Source: Streptococcus suis
Lineage (GTDB): Bacteria > Bacillota > Bacilli > Lactobacillales > Streptococcaceae
Length of the DNA: 64,000 bases
Assembly: GCF_016775005.1 (NCBI RefSeq)
Contig: NZ_JAEUXI010000002.1
Location: 1-64,000 of the forward strand
Reading direction: 5' to 3'
Shown piece after piece: positions 53,970-63,352 of this stretch (the stretch's first letter is position 1; each line of letters opens with the position of its first letter). The notes beneath the pieces are model-generated. The model was not told the origin of the DNA and searched no databases. It was given only the letters and a program-made list of their open reading frames with translations. A program made the position numbers and the translations under genes.

Positions 53970-56747
53970 TTATTTCTTAATTTCTTCCATGATGTAGGCT
54001 TCGATGGTATCATCTACACGGATGTCGTTGTAGTTTTCAATCATCAAACCACCTTCTTGGGCATTACCGACTTCTTTCACATCGTCTTTGTAACGCTTCA
54101 AGCTCGCCAATTTACCGTCGAAGATAACAACACCATCACGGATGACACGGACACTTGAATCACGGGTAACCTTACCACGTACAACCATGAAACCACCGAT
54201 TGTGCCGACTTTAGACACTTTAAAGGTTTCACGGATGATCGCTTCACCGATGATTTTTTCTTCGTACTCAGGATCCAACATCCCTTTCATGGCATCTTCC
54301 ATCTCTTCAATTACCTTGTAGATGATACTGTGGAGACGTACTTCTACATCGTCCGCTTCCGCTTGGTTGCGGGCTTCGGCAGTTGGACGAACGTTAAAAC
54401 CGATAACGAGTGCGTTCGATGCTTCCGCAAGGGTGATGTCTGATTCGTTGATGGCACCAACTGCTGAGTGAACGATATTGACACGCACACCTTCCACTTC
54501 GATTTTCTGAAGGGATGATGCCAGTGCTTCAACAGATCCTTGTACATCGGCCTTGATAATCACATTAACTGACTTAACCTCACCTGCTTTAAGGGTATCA
54601 AAGAGGTTTTCAAGACTAACTCGTTGCGTTGCTTGACGCTGTTTAAGAAGAGCGCGTTTAGCACGTTCTTCACCTGCTGCACGAGCTGATTTCTCATCCT
54701 CATAAACGGCAAAGTGATCGCCTGCCATAGGAGCTTCGTTCAAACCAGTAATAGATACCGGTGTAGATGGACCAGCAGTTTTAACACGACGACCAAGGTC
54801 ATTTGTCATGGCACGAACACGACCAAAGGTATTTCCGACAACGATTGGATCTTGCACATTGAGCGTACCTTGTTGAACAAGGAGGGTTGCAACGGCACCT
54901 TTTCCTTTATCCAAATGCGCTTCGATAACCGTACCAATTGCACGCACAGTAGGATCTGCCTTGAGTTCTTGGATTTCAGCTACAAGTAGAACCGTTTCCA
55001 ACAATTCATCAATGTTTTGGTTGAATTTAGCAGAAATTTCTACGAATTCAGACTCACCGCCCCAGGCAGTTGAGATAACACCATGTTCAGCCAATTCACC
55101 GATAACACGCTCTGGGTTTGCACCTGGCTTGTCAATCTTGTTGATAGCTACAATGATTGGAACATTGGCAGCTTTGGAGTGGTTGATTGCCTCGATTGTC
55201 TGTGGCATAACACCGTCATCTGCTGCAACGACCAAGATTGTCAAGTCGGTAACAGATGCACCACGAGCACGCATAGATGTAAAGGCCGCGTGTCCTGGCG
55301 TATCCAAGAAGGTAATCTTCTTACCATTTTCTTCGATTTGGTAGGCTCCGATATGCTGAGTGATACCGCCTGCCTCACCTGTTGCGACACGAGAATTTCG
55401 AAGAGTATCCAAAAGAGTTGTCTTACCATGGTCAACGTGTCCCATAATGGTCACAACTGGTGGACGCTCTGTCATCTCTTCTTCATTGAGATAGCCTTCT
55501 TCGACGAAGAAACGCTCGATGTCTGCATTGTCCACTTCTACTTTTTCTTTGGCTTCGATGCCGTAATCAACCATAAGGAGTTCAATGGTATCGCCGTCCA
55601 GAGATTGGTTCTGTGTTGCCATGACACCCATGAGGAAGAGTTTCTTCACGATTTCGGCAGGTTCACGTTTGATCCGTTTTGCAATTTCTGCGACGGTCAT
55701 ACCAGCTGTGTATTCAAATTCACTTGGTAATTCGTGGAACTTGCGCTCTGTGACAGGCTTAACAGGTTGGTTGCTCTTGCCTTTTTTGTTTTTCTTGTTG
55801 TTATTCCAGTTACTATTTCTTTGATTTCTCACTTGATTTTGACTATTTCGATTTCTTTGTTGTTTCCGTGGACCATCTTCTTCGTCACTATTAAAGTCAC
55901 GCTTCTTGTCTGGTCGAGCTTGTTTCTTACGACGAGTATCAGCGTTTGCTGTTTCAATTGGAGTAGCCTCTGGTTTGACAAATGGTTTTGTCTCCACAAC
56001 TGGCTCTTCAAATTTGATTTCTTTTTGTTTCACGACTTTTTTCTTAGCTTCTTGTGCCTGTCTGAAACGTTCTTCGCTGCTGCGAGCATATTCTGCATTT
56101 TGCTCAGCTTTTAATGCTGCTGCTCTAGCTTTGAAATCAATTTTCGGTGCTGCCGGTTCAACAGGGCGCTGATTGGTCTGACGACCAAAACCTGGCTTGT
56201 CACCTTGTGGACGACGATCGCGTCCCTGATCTTGGCGACGGTCTCTGCCTTGATCTTGACGGCGATCACGTCCTTGAAACTCACGACACTCCCCTGTCCC
56301 TTGATCTCGACGGTCCTTGCGACCTTGTTGGTCACGACGGTCTTGTCCACCTCGTCTGTCCTGCTGTCCTTGATGGGCAGGTCGTCCTTGTTGGCGACGT
56401 TCAGCCTGTTCTTTTGCCCTTGCCTCCCGTTCTGCCTTAAAGTTACGACTTTTCGGTCTTTGTACAGCTTGTACAGGTGCCGCTTCTTTCGGAGCTACGG
56501 CAGTTTTTTCTTCTGAAACCCTAGGCGCTACAGTAGCGATCGGAGCTGGTTCTGCTGCCTTTTTCTCCGGTTTCGCACTACTTACTTTTGTAGCTGAGAA
56601 GCTGGCAACAATTTTTTGAGCAATATCAGCTTCAACACTTGAAGAATGACTTTTTACATCCGCCCCAAGTTCCTTAGCCTTGGCGACGATTTCTTTACTT
56701 TCTTTGCCAAGTTCTTTGGCAATTTCGTACAATCTCTTCTTAGACAA
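53970..56747 (-). CDS. infB: Translation initiation factor IF-2
   Basis: 925 aa. GTPase that places initiator fMet-tRNA on the 30S subunit. N-terminal IF2N motif, a long charged disordered region (about 50-330) that includes tandem G-R-D-R-R-Q-D-Q repeats near 150-180, then the G domain with [17 protein letters not shown] and NKID, and C-terminal domains. Fmt, which formylates its tRNA ligand, is encoded 40 kb away. SD is weak but the N-terminus ([10 protein letters not shown]) is canonical. Confidence 0.96.
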   Translation of the reverse strand: MSKKRLYEIAKELGKESKEIVAKAKELGADVKSHSSSVEADIAQKIVASFSATKVSSAKPEKKAAEPAPIATVAPRVSEEKTAVAPKEAAPVQAVQRPKSRNFKAEREARAKEQAERRQQGRPAHQGQQDRRGGQDRRDQQGRKDRRDQGTGECREFQGRDRRQDQGRDRRQDQGRDRRPQGDKPGFGRQTNQRPVEPAAPKIDFKARAAALKAEQNAEYARSSEERFRQAQEAKKKVVKQKEIKFEEPVVETKPFVKPEATPIETANADTRRKKQARPDKKRDFNSDEEDGPRKQQRNRNSQNQVRNQRNSNWNNNKKNKKGKSNQPVKPVTERKFHELPSEFEYTAGMTVAEIAKRIKREPAEIVKKLFLMGVMATQNQSLDGDTIELLMVDYGIEAKEKVEVDNADIERFFVEEGYLNEEEMTERPPVVTIMGHVDHGKTTLLDTLRNSRVATGEAGGITQHIGAYQIEENGKKITFLDTPGHAAFTSMRARGASVTDLTILVVAADDGVMPQTIEAINHSKAANVPIIVAINKIDKPGANPERVIGELAEHGVISTAWGGESEFVEISAKFNQNIDELLETVLLVAEIQELKADPTVRAIGTVIEAHLDKGKGAVATLLVQQGTLNVQDPIVVGNTFGRVRAMTNDLGRRVKTAGPSTPVSITGLNEAPMAGDHFAVYEDEKSARAAGEERAKRALLKQRQATQRVSLENLFDTLKAGEVKSVNVIIKADVQGSVEALASSLQKIEVEGVRVNIVHSAVGAINESDITLAEASNALVIGFNVRPTAEARNQAEADDVEVRLHSIIYKVIEEMEDAMKGMLDPEYEEKIIGEAIIRETFKVSKVGTIGGFMVVRGKVTRDSSVRVIRDGVVIFDGKLASLKRYKDDVKEVGNAQEGGLMIENYNDIRVDDTIEAYIMEEIKK

Positions 56748-56764
56748 TACCTTGTCCTCCTGTT

Positions 56765-57073
56765 CTATTCCATAATAGACCTCATCTTCTTAGTAAATCC
56801 AGCGTCTGTCACAGCAAGAACTTTACGGCTCTTTCCGACAGCAGCGCTTAATTCCAGCGTTGAAAACGCGGTTACAACTTCTACTTGATAAGTCTGACTT
56901 TTGTCAGTAATTTTTTTTCTTAGATTGGGACCAGCATCCTCGGCTAAAAAGACGAGTTTGGCCTGTTTTTTCTGAATGGCTTCCACAACCAATTCTTCGC
57001 CTGAAATCAAACGACCTGCTCGCTGGGCCAATCCCAGTAGGTTGAGGATTTTCTGTGTCTTATTCGAGTCCAA
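56765..57073 (-). CDS. ylxQ: L7Ae-family RNA-binding protein YlxQ
   Basis: 102 aa from a TTG start. Small L7Ae/L30e-fold protein, K-turn RNA binder class. [11 protein letters not shown], then I-S-G-E-E-L-V and [10 protein letters not shown]. The TTG at 57073 follows AAAGGAGAG and overlaps the rnpM end by 14 nt; the ATG at 57109 would need a 50-nt overlap. Its conserved place between rnpM and infB supports the call. Confidence 0.88.
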   Translation of the reverse strand: MDSNKTQKILNLLGLAQRAGRLISGEELVVEAIQKKQAKLVFLAEDAGPNLRKKITDKSQTYQVEVVTAFSTLELSAAVGKSRKVLAVTDAGFTKKMRSIME

Positions 57074-57356
57074 GCTCTCTCCTTTTGACCTTGTGGTCAA
57101 CGTAGGCAATCAATTCATCGTAAAATTCAGGAGCCACTTCCATGCTAAAAGCACGGTTGAAAACCTGTTTCTTCTTGGCTAGGGCAGCTTCGTCATTATC
57201 CAACTTGATGTAGGCTCCGCGGCCGTTGGCCTTGCCTGTTGGGTCAATAAAGACCTGACCTTCCTTGTTTTTAACGATGCGGAGTAAATCACGTTTGTCA
57301 ATGATTTCTCCTGATACAACTGATTTTCGTAAAGGTATCTTTCTAGCTTTTGCCAT
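57060..57356 (-). CDS. rnpM: RNase P modulator RnpM (YlxR)
   Basis: 98 aa. YlxR proteins have a basic RNA-binding surface and have been reported to bind the RNase P RNA and modulate its activity. Motifs: K-I-P-L-R-K-S-V-V-S-G, then K-R-D-L-L-R-I-V and the GKANGRGAY signature (about 42-50). The Cys-containing N-terminal form (P-x-R-x-C) seen in some species is here R-K-S-V. SD GGAGGTAG. The rnpB gene is also in this window. Confidence 0.9.
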   Translation of the reverse strand: MAKARKIPLRKSVVSGEIIDKRDLLRIVKNKEGQVFIDPTGKANGRGAYIKLDNDEAALAKKKQVFNRAFSMEVAPEFYDELIAYVDHKVKRRELGLE

Positions 57357-57374
57357 GGCTACCTCCTACTCAGA

Positions 57375-58520
57375 CTATTCTGCTGCGTCAGCTTCTTCAA
57401 TTTCAGCCGGCTCTGCCTCTTCATACATGGCAGCTTCGATTGCTTCGTACTCAGTCGCTGACTTGATGTCGATACGGAAACCTGTCAAGTGCGCCGCAAG
57501 GCGAACGTTTTGTCCACGACGACCAATAGCAAGCGATAGTTTGTCGTCCGGAACGACTACTGTGGCATGTTTGCCATCTTCTGTATCGAAGATAACCTGA
57601 TCCACTTCTGCTGGCGCCAAGGCATTGTAAATGAACTCAGCTTCGTCCGCTACCCACTCGATAACATCGATGTTTTCCTCGGTTGGAACCATACGATCGT
57701 TCTTAGCATCGTAGCGAGCTGGGTGGAACTTGCTAGTGATTTTCTTGATGTTGGCACCGCCACGGCCAACGATGGTACCGATGGCATCGACGTTTGGATT
57801 GTGGCTTCGTACAGCGACCTTGGTGCGGTCACCTGCCTCACGCGAAACACTCATGATTTCAACCGTTCCATCATAGACTTCTGGAATTTCTTGTTCCATG
57901 AGACGCTTGATCATCTCTGGATGGCTACGGCTTACGAAGACATTCACACCACGACCATTGTCCTCGACTTTATAAACATAGACTTCGATACGGTCATGAG
58001 ATTGGAAAACTTCGCCTGGAATTTGGTCTTGTTTGGACAATTGTGCTTCGATCGTCCCCAAATTTACGTAAATGAAGCGATTGTCAAAACGTTCTACGGT
58101 TCCAGACATGATTTCACTTTCGTGTGCCTTATAAGTATTGTAAGTAATGGCACGTTTTTGCTTGCGCATTTTTTCCATAATGGTCTGTTTTGCAGACTGG
58201 GCTGCAACACGACCAAATTCAGCTGGAGATTCCGCAAATTTGATTTTATCCCCCAATTCATAGGCTGATGAAATCGCTAGGGCATCTTTCAAACTGATTT
58301 CCAAGCGGCTATCAAATACTTCATCAACAACTTCACGAACTGTATAGACTTGGAAGTCTCCTTTTTTCTCATCAAACTCGATGGCTGCTGATTCAGACTG
58401 ACCATAACGGCGTTTGTAAGCAGAACGCAAAGACTCCATAACAGCTTCGACAATGTCTGCTTTATTAATACCCATGTCTTCCTCGAGAACGCGGAAGGCT
58501 TCTAGCATTTCTTTACTCAT
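57375..58520 (-). CDS. nusA: Transcription termination/antitermination factor NusA
   Basis: 381 aa, the short Gram-positive form without acidic C-terminal repeats. N-terminal RNA polymerase-binding domain 1-125, S1 domain about 135-200, two KH domains (I-V-G-R-G-G-A-N-I-K and I-G-R-R-G-Q-N-V-R-L-A). An acidic tail closes it. Start 58520 (M-S-K-E-M-L-E-A-F) follows AAAGGAAA; 58541 adds seven atypical residues. Confidence 0.96.
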   Translation of the reverse strand: MSKEMLEAFRVLEEDMGINKADIVEAVMESLRSAYKRRYGQSESAAIEFDEKKGDFQVYTVREVVDEVFDSRLEISLKDALAISSAYELGDKIKFAESPAEFGRVAAQSAKQTIMEKMRKQKRAITYNTYKAHESEIMSGTVERFDNRFIYVNLGTIEAQLSKQDQIPGEVFQSHDRIEVYVYKVEDNGRGVNVFVSRSHPEMIKRLMEQEIPEVYDGTVEIMSVSREAGDRTKVAVRSHNPNVDAIGTIVGRGGANIKKITSKFHPARYDAKNDRMVPTEENIDVIEWVADEAEFIYNALAPAEVDQVIFDTEDGKHATVVVPDDKLSLAIGRRGQNVRLAAHLTGFRIDIKSATEYEAIEAAMYEEAEPAEIEEADAAE

Positions 58521-58556
58521 GATGATTTCCTTTTGTAACAAAAGGTCCTTTCTTAC

Positions 58557-59027
58557 TTAAATTTTTACGGCCAAACGAGCCTTAGCAACAGTTGAATACG
58601 GGATGGTCACTTGTTTCTTACGAGTCTTATCTAGGTACTCTAACTCTAGCTGCTCGCCATCAAATGACAGGAGTGTTCCTTCAAAAATCTTAACCTTGTC
58701 AATAGCCTGATAAAGTTTGACATGAATATACTTCCCAACAGCCTGCTCAAGAGCAGCAGCTGTTTTTAAGGGACGTTCCAAACCTGGACTGGTCACTTCC
58801 AACATATACTGTTCAGGGAAGGGATCTGGTTGGATGGTATCCAAGATGGGACTAATCAACTCTGATAAATCTGCCGTGTCCTGCAAACTAATGCCACCTT
58901 CCTTGTCTATAAAGATGGATAGCACATAGTCCCCACCCATCTTACCGTACTCAACATCCACTAGTTCATAGGGCGCCTGAATCACTGGCTCAATGGTTTG
59001 GGTAACGATTTCTACAATACTGGTCAT
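58557..59027 (-). CDS. rimP: Ribosome maturation factor RimP
   Basis: 156 aa. 30S assembly factor that binds S12/S19-stage intermediates. Y-E-L-V-D-V-E-Y near residue 20, the [11 protein letters not shown] motif (about 82-92) and a C-terminal Sm-like domain. Start 59027 has GGAGG 5 nt before it. First gene of rimP-nusA-rnpM-ylxQ-infB-rbfA. Confidence 0.95.
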   Translation of the reverse strand: MTSIVEIVTQTIEPVIQAPYELVDVEYGKMGGDYVLSIFIDKEGGISLQDTADLSELISPILDTIQPDPFPEQYMLEVTSPGLERPLKTAAALEQAVGKYIHVKLYQAIDKVKIFEGTLLSFDGEQLELEYLDKTRKKQVTIPYSTVAKARLAVKI

Positions 59028-59047
59028 CTTTACCTCCTTTTTCTTAA

Positions 59048-59076
59048 CACATAAAGGGCTGACTGACGTCAACCCC
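59048..59076 (-). other. Leader hairpin upstream of rimP
   Basis: On the minus strand AAGGGGTTGAC and GTCAGCCCTT flank a short loop between the promoter and the rimP SD. One bulge breaks the stem. No T-run follows, so it is not a plain terminator. It could be a regulatory or stabilising leader structure. Confidence 0.4.
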
Positions 59077-59099
59077 TTTCCACTTTATTTCTATCCTAA

Positions 59100-59128
59100 A
59101 TTCTACCACAAAAGTGGCAAACTGTAAA
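59100..59128 (-). promoter_or_regulatory. Promoter of the rimP-nusA-infB operon
   Basis: Minus strand -35 TTTACA (59123-59128), 17-nt spacer, extended -10 TGGTAGAAT (-10 at 59100-59105). The rest of the 59129-59276 gap shows nothing I can name. Confidence 0.75.
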
Positions 59129-59276
59129 GGAAAACGATAAATCACCAACCTGTAAACGTTTTTGCTTGGAATTTTTATTTGCTTATCTAAACAAACTTCC
59201 ACCCAAAGATGCCCTGCCTTCATTTCCTTTCCAAACAGTTCCTCTTTCCGTTTTCCTCATCCAGCAATAGAAAACA

Positions 59277-59302
59277 AAAAGGATTCTCTAATGAATCCTT
59301 TT
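59277..59302 (-). terminator. Terminator of ccrZ-trmB
   Basis: 10-bp stem AAAAGGATTC/GAATCCTTTT (59277-59286 with 59293-59302), followed by TTTTTGTTTT-type sequence on the minus strand; overlaps the trmB stop. Confidence 0.83.
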
Positions 59303-59939
59303 ATTGAAATTGCGCTTCAACGCGGTAGATGACCTGACCTTTTTTCGAGAATTTCTCTTCGTACTCCGTCATGACATTACCTTCAAAATCACTGGCGTGC
59401 AAATCCAACCAAACTTGATTGAGAATCATGCCGTATTGTGAGAAACTTGCTAAACTGTATTCAAACAAGCCTCGGTTATCTGTTTTAAAATGAATTTCAC
59501 CCTTATCAGGCAGGATTTCCTTATAGGTATCCAAGAAAGACTTGTAAGTCAAACGACGCTTTTCATGGCGTTTCTTGGGCCATGGATCTGAGAAATTCAG
59601 ATAAAGACGGTCAATCTCTGCAGGACTAAAGTAATTGGTCAAACTTGATCCATCCACCTGTAAGAGTTTGATATTAGGCAAACCTGCTTCTACGACACGG
59701 TCCAAGGCATAGGACAAGACCGTCAACTGAATATCAATCCCAATATAGTTGATATCTGGATTTTGAGCAGCCATTCCCGTAATGAAGCGCCCCTTCCCTG
59801 AGCCAACTTCAATATGAATCGGATGATCATTGCCAAAAATGTCAGCCCATTTTCCCTTGCAATCCTCTGGATTTAGGATAACATACTGAGGATACTGGGC
59901 CAATAATTCCGGTGCCCCTTTGCGGTTTCTAACTCTCAT
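59301..59939 (-). CDS. trmB: tRNA m7G46 methyltransferase
   Basis: 212 aa. SAM-dependent methylation of G46 in the tRNA variable loop. E-V-G-S-G-K-G-R-F (SAM loop, about 41-49), then [15 protein letters not shown], the family signature (about 117-130). Overlaps ccrZ by 11 nt, a conserved streptococcal pair. Confidence 0.95.
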   Translation of the reverse strand: MRVRNRKGAPELLAQYPQYVILNPEDCKGKWADIFGNDHPIHIEVGSGKGRFITGMAAQNPDINYIGIDIQLTVLSYALDRVVEAGLPNIKLLQVDGSSLTNYFSPAEIDRLYLNFSDPWPKKRHEKRRLTYKSFLDTYKEILPDKGEIHFKTDNRGLFEYSLASFSQYGMILNQVWLDLHASDFEGNVMTEYEEKFSKKGQVIYRVEAQFQ

Positions 59940-60729
59940 CTTCTATGACAAACCCTTCTTTAAACATACGAAGCGCATAAATTTCCTTGTTGGCCGCTTC
60001 CATATTATAACTTTCTACGTGTTTGGTGATTTGATTGAGATAACCCAACTGACCATACCAATACACCTTTGCCAAAACGGTCTTGTTGTATTTATAACCG
60101 TAGGACTTCAACCATTCTTTCCAAGCCTGACGTGGCACATAATGGGTCAAGAGATAGGCCACATCCATCATGCGGTCAGTGACACAGGCTGTCTCCCAGT
60201 CTGTCAAATAGACCAAGCCACTCGTGGTCTCAACCCAGTTCTTATGATGGAGATCTCCATGAACAAAAGTTGCCACTTCCTGATGGAAGGCTGGTAAATT
60301 CGCCAAGAGTTCACGGCAGATAGACTGCAAGTAGGTGTTCTTAGACAGACGGGCTGGCGCCTCCTTCTGCCATTTTTCCACCAAATCTCTCGGACTTTGG
60401 TAGCTGTAATTGAGCTGCAAGGCTTGGTTGAGCAAAATGCGTGAATAATGCAAGCGCACCAAAATCTGCCGAACCTGCTTGCTAGACATATCCTGTCTTT
60501 CAAGGGTGCGGCCTGTCAACCATTCTTGCTCCACCCGATTCCCAAATCCAACCTCACGATTGGTCGAAATAACGGGTGGAGTAATCTGCTCTCTCGCTAA
60601 GGCAGTCACAATGGGAGGCATTTCGTATTTTACAAATACAGGCGTTCCGTCTGACCGAAGGCCCTTAAATGCTTTACCACTATTGCCTGCAATAGATTGT
60701 AGTTGAAGACCACTCGTATCAAACTGCAT
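59929..60729 (-). CDS. ccrZ: Cell-cycle regulator CcrZ, aminoglycoside-phosphotransferase fold
   Basis: 266 aa. In pneumococcus CcrZ links FtsZ-ring assembly to DnaA-driven replication. APH/choline-kinase fold: catalytic loop [11 protein letters not shown] (about 180-190) and D-W-E-T-A. The N-terminal segment ([15 protein letters not shown]) and position next to trmB match CcrZ. A nucleoside or ribose-like substrate has been proposed for the family; none can be read here. SD GGAGG. Confidence 0.9.
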   Translation of the reverse strand: MQFDTSGLQLQSIAGNSGKAFKGLRSDGTPVFVKYEMPPIVTALAREQITPPVISTNREVGFGNRVEQEWLTGRTLERQDMSSKQVRQILVRLHYSRILLNQALQLNYSYQSPRDLVEKWQKEAPARLSKNTYLQSICRELLANLPAFHQEVATFVHGDLHHKNWVETTSGLVYLTDWETACVTDRMMDVAYLLTHYVPRQAWKEWLKSYGYKYNKTVLAKVYWYGQLGYLNQITKHVESYNMEAANKEIYALRMFKEGFVIEDES

Positions 60730-60778
60730 GCCATTCCTCCTTCAAAAATTCTTTACTATTTTACTAGTTTTCATGCTG

Positions 60779-61825
60779 TTAGTCAATCAATTTCTTCGTT
60801 TTTATCGTCAGATAGAAATAGTTTAGGAACAATCCCCCCAAGAGTAAGACAGCAAACATGGTCCAATCTCTTTGTACAAGCAGAAAGACCAAACAATTGA
60901 TCCCCAGCAAGACATTCAAAACCAAACTCACTAATTGTCGAAAAGCACCAGCTTTTTGGCTATGGTCCAAGGGAAAAAGACTGGTTAAGGGGTGGTAATC
61001 GTAACTGTGATAAAGGGCTAGCAGTTGGAACAAAAGGAGATAGTGAAAGAGCAAGGCTAGTCCAACTGCCAACCAAGAAGGACTGACAAAGACCAAAGCC
61101 AATACCCCTAGCAAGACTAAGCGCAAGCTAATCACCAGAAAATCACCCTGGCGAACAAAAGCTCTCAAAAAGAGAAAACCCCAACCTGACTGATCTAGAC
61201 CCGTCCATTTTTTAAGCCAGGTCACCAGTATTTTCCGCGGTTTTACAGAAGATATCAGGCCTTTTACATGGGTAAAGTTTGAGAAAAATGCTAGAACTGC
61301 TTGTTTTCTCCCTCTTTCACTGGAGATCGTCGCTGTCCAATCCAAGCCCTGACCTTGCAGCAACCGACTAGCTTGCCAATTGTGATAGCCAACCTTTACC
61401 CCTAAAAAGAAAAGAATCCAAAGCACTACAGCCCAGATTGGCCAAAAAATTTTCAATAACAAGGGAACAAGCAACAACTGACCCAGGACAAATACACTTC
61501 CCCAAACCAAACTCGCTCGCCGACTTGCTTCTCTGACTTCTTGAACCAAGGTCTCCTCTTCAACCAAGAGATAGTGTCGGTCTGCCGCTTCAATGTAGCT
61601 TGCGATTCTACCTGAAAAGAGCAACAAGAGACTGATTCCCAAAATCCCTAAAAAAATCCACAAAGCTGGAACAGCTTCAGACAGCATCAGGCTACGATAC
61701 TGAAGAGAGGCAAAACCGAGTAAAAACAGTAGAGCTAATACAAAGTGATCATTGAGCACATAAGGGATGTAAGAAGAAATTTGCTTCCAAAATTTCCTCC
61801 GTCTCCCAGCAAAGACTTGCTTCAT
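60779..61825 (-). CDS. ecsB: ABC transporter permease EcsB
   Basis: 348 aa. Polytopic membrane protein with about eight to nine hydrophobic segments in pairs (35-70, 100-145, 225-265, 290-340). EcsAB affects secretion, competence and intramembrane proteolysis in Bacillus. Its start overlaps the ecsA stop by 4 nt. Confidence 0.88.
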   Translation of the reverse strand: MKQVFAGRRRKFWKQISSYIPYVLNDHFVLALLFLLGFASLQYRSLMLSEAVPALWIFLGILGISLLLLFSGRIASYIEAADRHYLLVEEETLVQEVREASRRASLVWGSVFVLGQLLLVPLLLKIFWPIWAVVLWILFFLGVKVGYHNWQASRLLQGQGLDWTATISSERGRKQAVLAFFSNFTHVKGLISSVKPRKILVTWLKKWTGLDQSGWGFLFLRAFVRQGDFLVISLRLVLLGVLALVFVSPSWLAVGLALLFHYLLLFQLLALYHSYDYHPLTSLFPLDHSQKAGAFRQLVSLVLNVLLGINCLVFLLVQRDWTMFAVLLLGGLFLNYFYLTIKTKKLID

Positions 61826-62556
61826 CCTGTCACCCCACTCGCTGTAATGGTCAAATAAATGTCATTCAAGCTAGCGTCTGGCATGTCAAATTGCTGCCGC
61901 AGGCTACCCAAATCCCCATCTGCAATTACTTGCCCACTATGGAGCACAACAAATCGATCACACAATCTCTCAGCAGAGTCAAGGACGTGGGTTGACATTA
62001 AAATCGACCGCCCTAGCGCCTTCTCTTTTTCCAACAAGCTGACCAAGTCCGAAATCGCCAACGGATCCAAACCTAAAAACGGCTCATCCACAATTAGGAG
62101 AGAAGCTTCTAGCAAGAGCGCACAGATAATCATCACCTTCTGCATCATCCCTTTTGAAAAGGTAGATGGGAACCAGTCCAACTTATCCTGTAATCGAAAG
62201 AGTTGCAACAAACCATCCGCTTTTTGCCACATAGCTTCTTTATCTAATTCGTAAGCCAAAGCCAGCAGTTCAATATGCTCCCGCAAGGTCAGTTCCTCAT
62301 ACAAAATCGGACTCTCTGGTATATAGGCAATTTGCTTGCGATAGGCTTTTAAATCTGATGACAATTCCAAGTCATTGACCTTGATGGTGCCACCATAGGG
62401 TTGCAAGAGGCCTATAATTTCCTTGATCGTCGTTGATTTCCCCGCACCATTTAAGCCAATCAAGCCAACCAATTCACCGTCGCCCACCTGAAAACTAACA
62501 TCTTTTAAGACTGGAATATTGGCGTAACCGCCCGTGAGATTTTTAACTTCTAACAT
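61822..62556 (-). CDS. ecsA: ABC transporter ATPase EcsA
   Basis: 244 aa. Walker A GLNGAGKST (about 38-46), signature variant FSKGMMQK, Walker B LLIVDEPFLGLDP. Start 62556 (M-L-E-V-K-N-L) is preceded by GGGAAG; the upstream in-frame ATG would run through the divergent promoter. Partner of ecsB. Confidence 0.92.
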   Translation of the reverse strand: MLEVKNLTGGYANIPVLKDVSFQVGDGELVGLIGLNGAGKSTTIKEIIGLLQPYGGTIKVNDLELSSDLKAYRKQIAYIPESPILYEELTLREHIELLALAYELDKEAMWQKADGLLQLFRLQDKLDWFPSTFSKGMMQKVMIICALLLEASLLIVDEPFLGLDPLAISDLVSLLEKEKALGRSILMSTHVLDSAERLCDRFVVLHSGQVIADGDLGSLRQQFDMPDASLNDIYLTITASGVTG

Positions 62557-62574
62557 ACATTTCTTCCCGTAATT

Positions 62575-62593
62575 TGATATAATTATTATACCA
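62575..62593. promoter_or_regulatory. Overlapping divergent promoters of ecsAB and the HIT gene
   Basis: Plus strand extended -10 TGATATAAT (-10 at 62578-62583) faces the HIT gene. Minus strand extended -10 TGGTATAAT (-10 at 62585-62590) faces ecsA. The boxes are 1 nt apart, so the two promoters cannot easily be occupied at once. Confidence 0.65.
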
Positions 62594-62617
62594 AAAATTC
62601 CTGAAAGAGGTTTGTTT

Positions 62618-63031
62618 ATGTCAGATTGTATTTTTTGTAAGATTGTTGCTGGAGAGATTCCAGCTGCCAAAGTCTACGAAGACCAAGAGGTACTTGCTTT
62701 CTTGGACATCACCCAAGTCACTCCTGGCCATACCCTGGTTATTCCTAAAAAACATTTCCGCAATCTCTTGGACCTGGATGGCCAAACCAGCACAGCCATT
62801 TTCAGCAAAATACCTCTCATCGCCAATCAATTGAAGGACAAACTTGGCGCCAATGGCATCAACCTCCTCAATAATAGCGAAGAAGCTGCGGGACAAACCG
62901 TCTTCCACACCCATTTCCATCTTCTGCCACGGTTTGATGACCAAGATGGCCTGGCAATCACATTTGCAACCAATCAACCTGATTTCTATGAACTAGGTCG
63001 CTTGTCCCAACTCTTACAGATTGGAGAGTAA
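62618..63031 (+). CDS. hinT: HIT-family nucleotide hydrolase (HinT-like)
   Basis: 137 aa. Purine nucleoside phosphoramidase-type HIT protein. C-I-F-C-K-I-V-A-G-E near residue 4 (zinc Cys pair) and catalytic histidine triad HTHFHLLPR (about 97-105). Start 62618 follows AAAGAGG. Divergent from ecsAB, a common Firmicutes arrangement. Confidence 0.93.
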   Translation: MSDCIFCKIVAGEIPAAKVYEDQEVLAFLDITQVTPGHTLVIPKKHFRNLLDLDGQTSTAIFSKIPLIANQLKDKLGANGINLLNNSEEAAGQTVFHTHFHLLPRFDDQDGLAITFATNQPDFYELGRLSQLLQIGE

Positions 63032-63032
63032 T

Positions 63033-63341
63033 ATGAAACTATCTCACCTTATCGCAGGAATCGGCGCTGCAAGCATCGCCTTCCAAGTTGTGTCCAACCG
63101 CAAAAAAATCCAGGCTGAAGCAAAAGAAACCTTGGATTTGGTTACCGAGTTGACACAAGAAAAAGAAGCCATCCAGCAGCACCTAAACACCATTTTATCC
63201 TACCGCCAACCCTTGCAAGACATGTCCCAGGACTTAACCTACAAGTTACGGACCTATCAGCAAAGCATTGCCGGAAACCTGGAAGAAATCAAAAAACATC
63301 TCCCCGCAACAAGCGAAAACCAAGAAAACCTTGTCCAATGA
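63033..63341 (+). CDS. Small membrane-anchored coiled-coil protein
   Basis: 102 aa. One N-terminal hydrophobic segment (about 4-20) followed by a Gln/Glu/Lys-rich helix likely to coil (about 25-90). I do not recognise a named family; it recalls YtxH-like proteins. It starts 1 nt after the HIT stop with SD TTGGAGAG, so it is coupled to it. Ends in a terminator shared with the convergent LCP gene. Confidence 0.75.
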   Translation: MKLSHLIAGIGAASIAFQVVSNRKKIQAEAKETLDLVTELTQEKEAIQQHLNTILSYRQPLQDMSQDLTYKLRTYQQSIAGNLEEIKKHLPATSENQENLVQ

Positions 63342-63352
63342 CAAGGTTTTTC
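63325..63352. terminator. Bidirectional terminator between the small membrane protein and the LCP gene
   Basis: 11-bp stem AAAACCTTGTC/GACAAGGTTTT (63325-63335 with 63340-63350) with a 4-nt loop, overlapping the stop of the plus-strand gene. Confidence 0.88.

Noticed and set aside
57567..58268. Plus-strand reading frame opposite nusA (233 codons)
   Set aside because: Antisense shadow of nusA with no recognisable motif or start signal.
59128..59150. CGATAAATC motif upstream of rimP, considered as a third PDH-type element
   Set aside because: Only one flank-like stretch is present, with no hairpin and no second flank.
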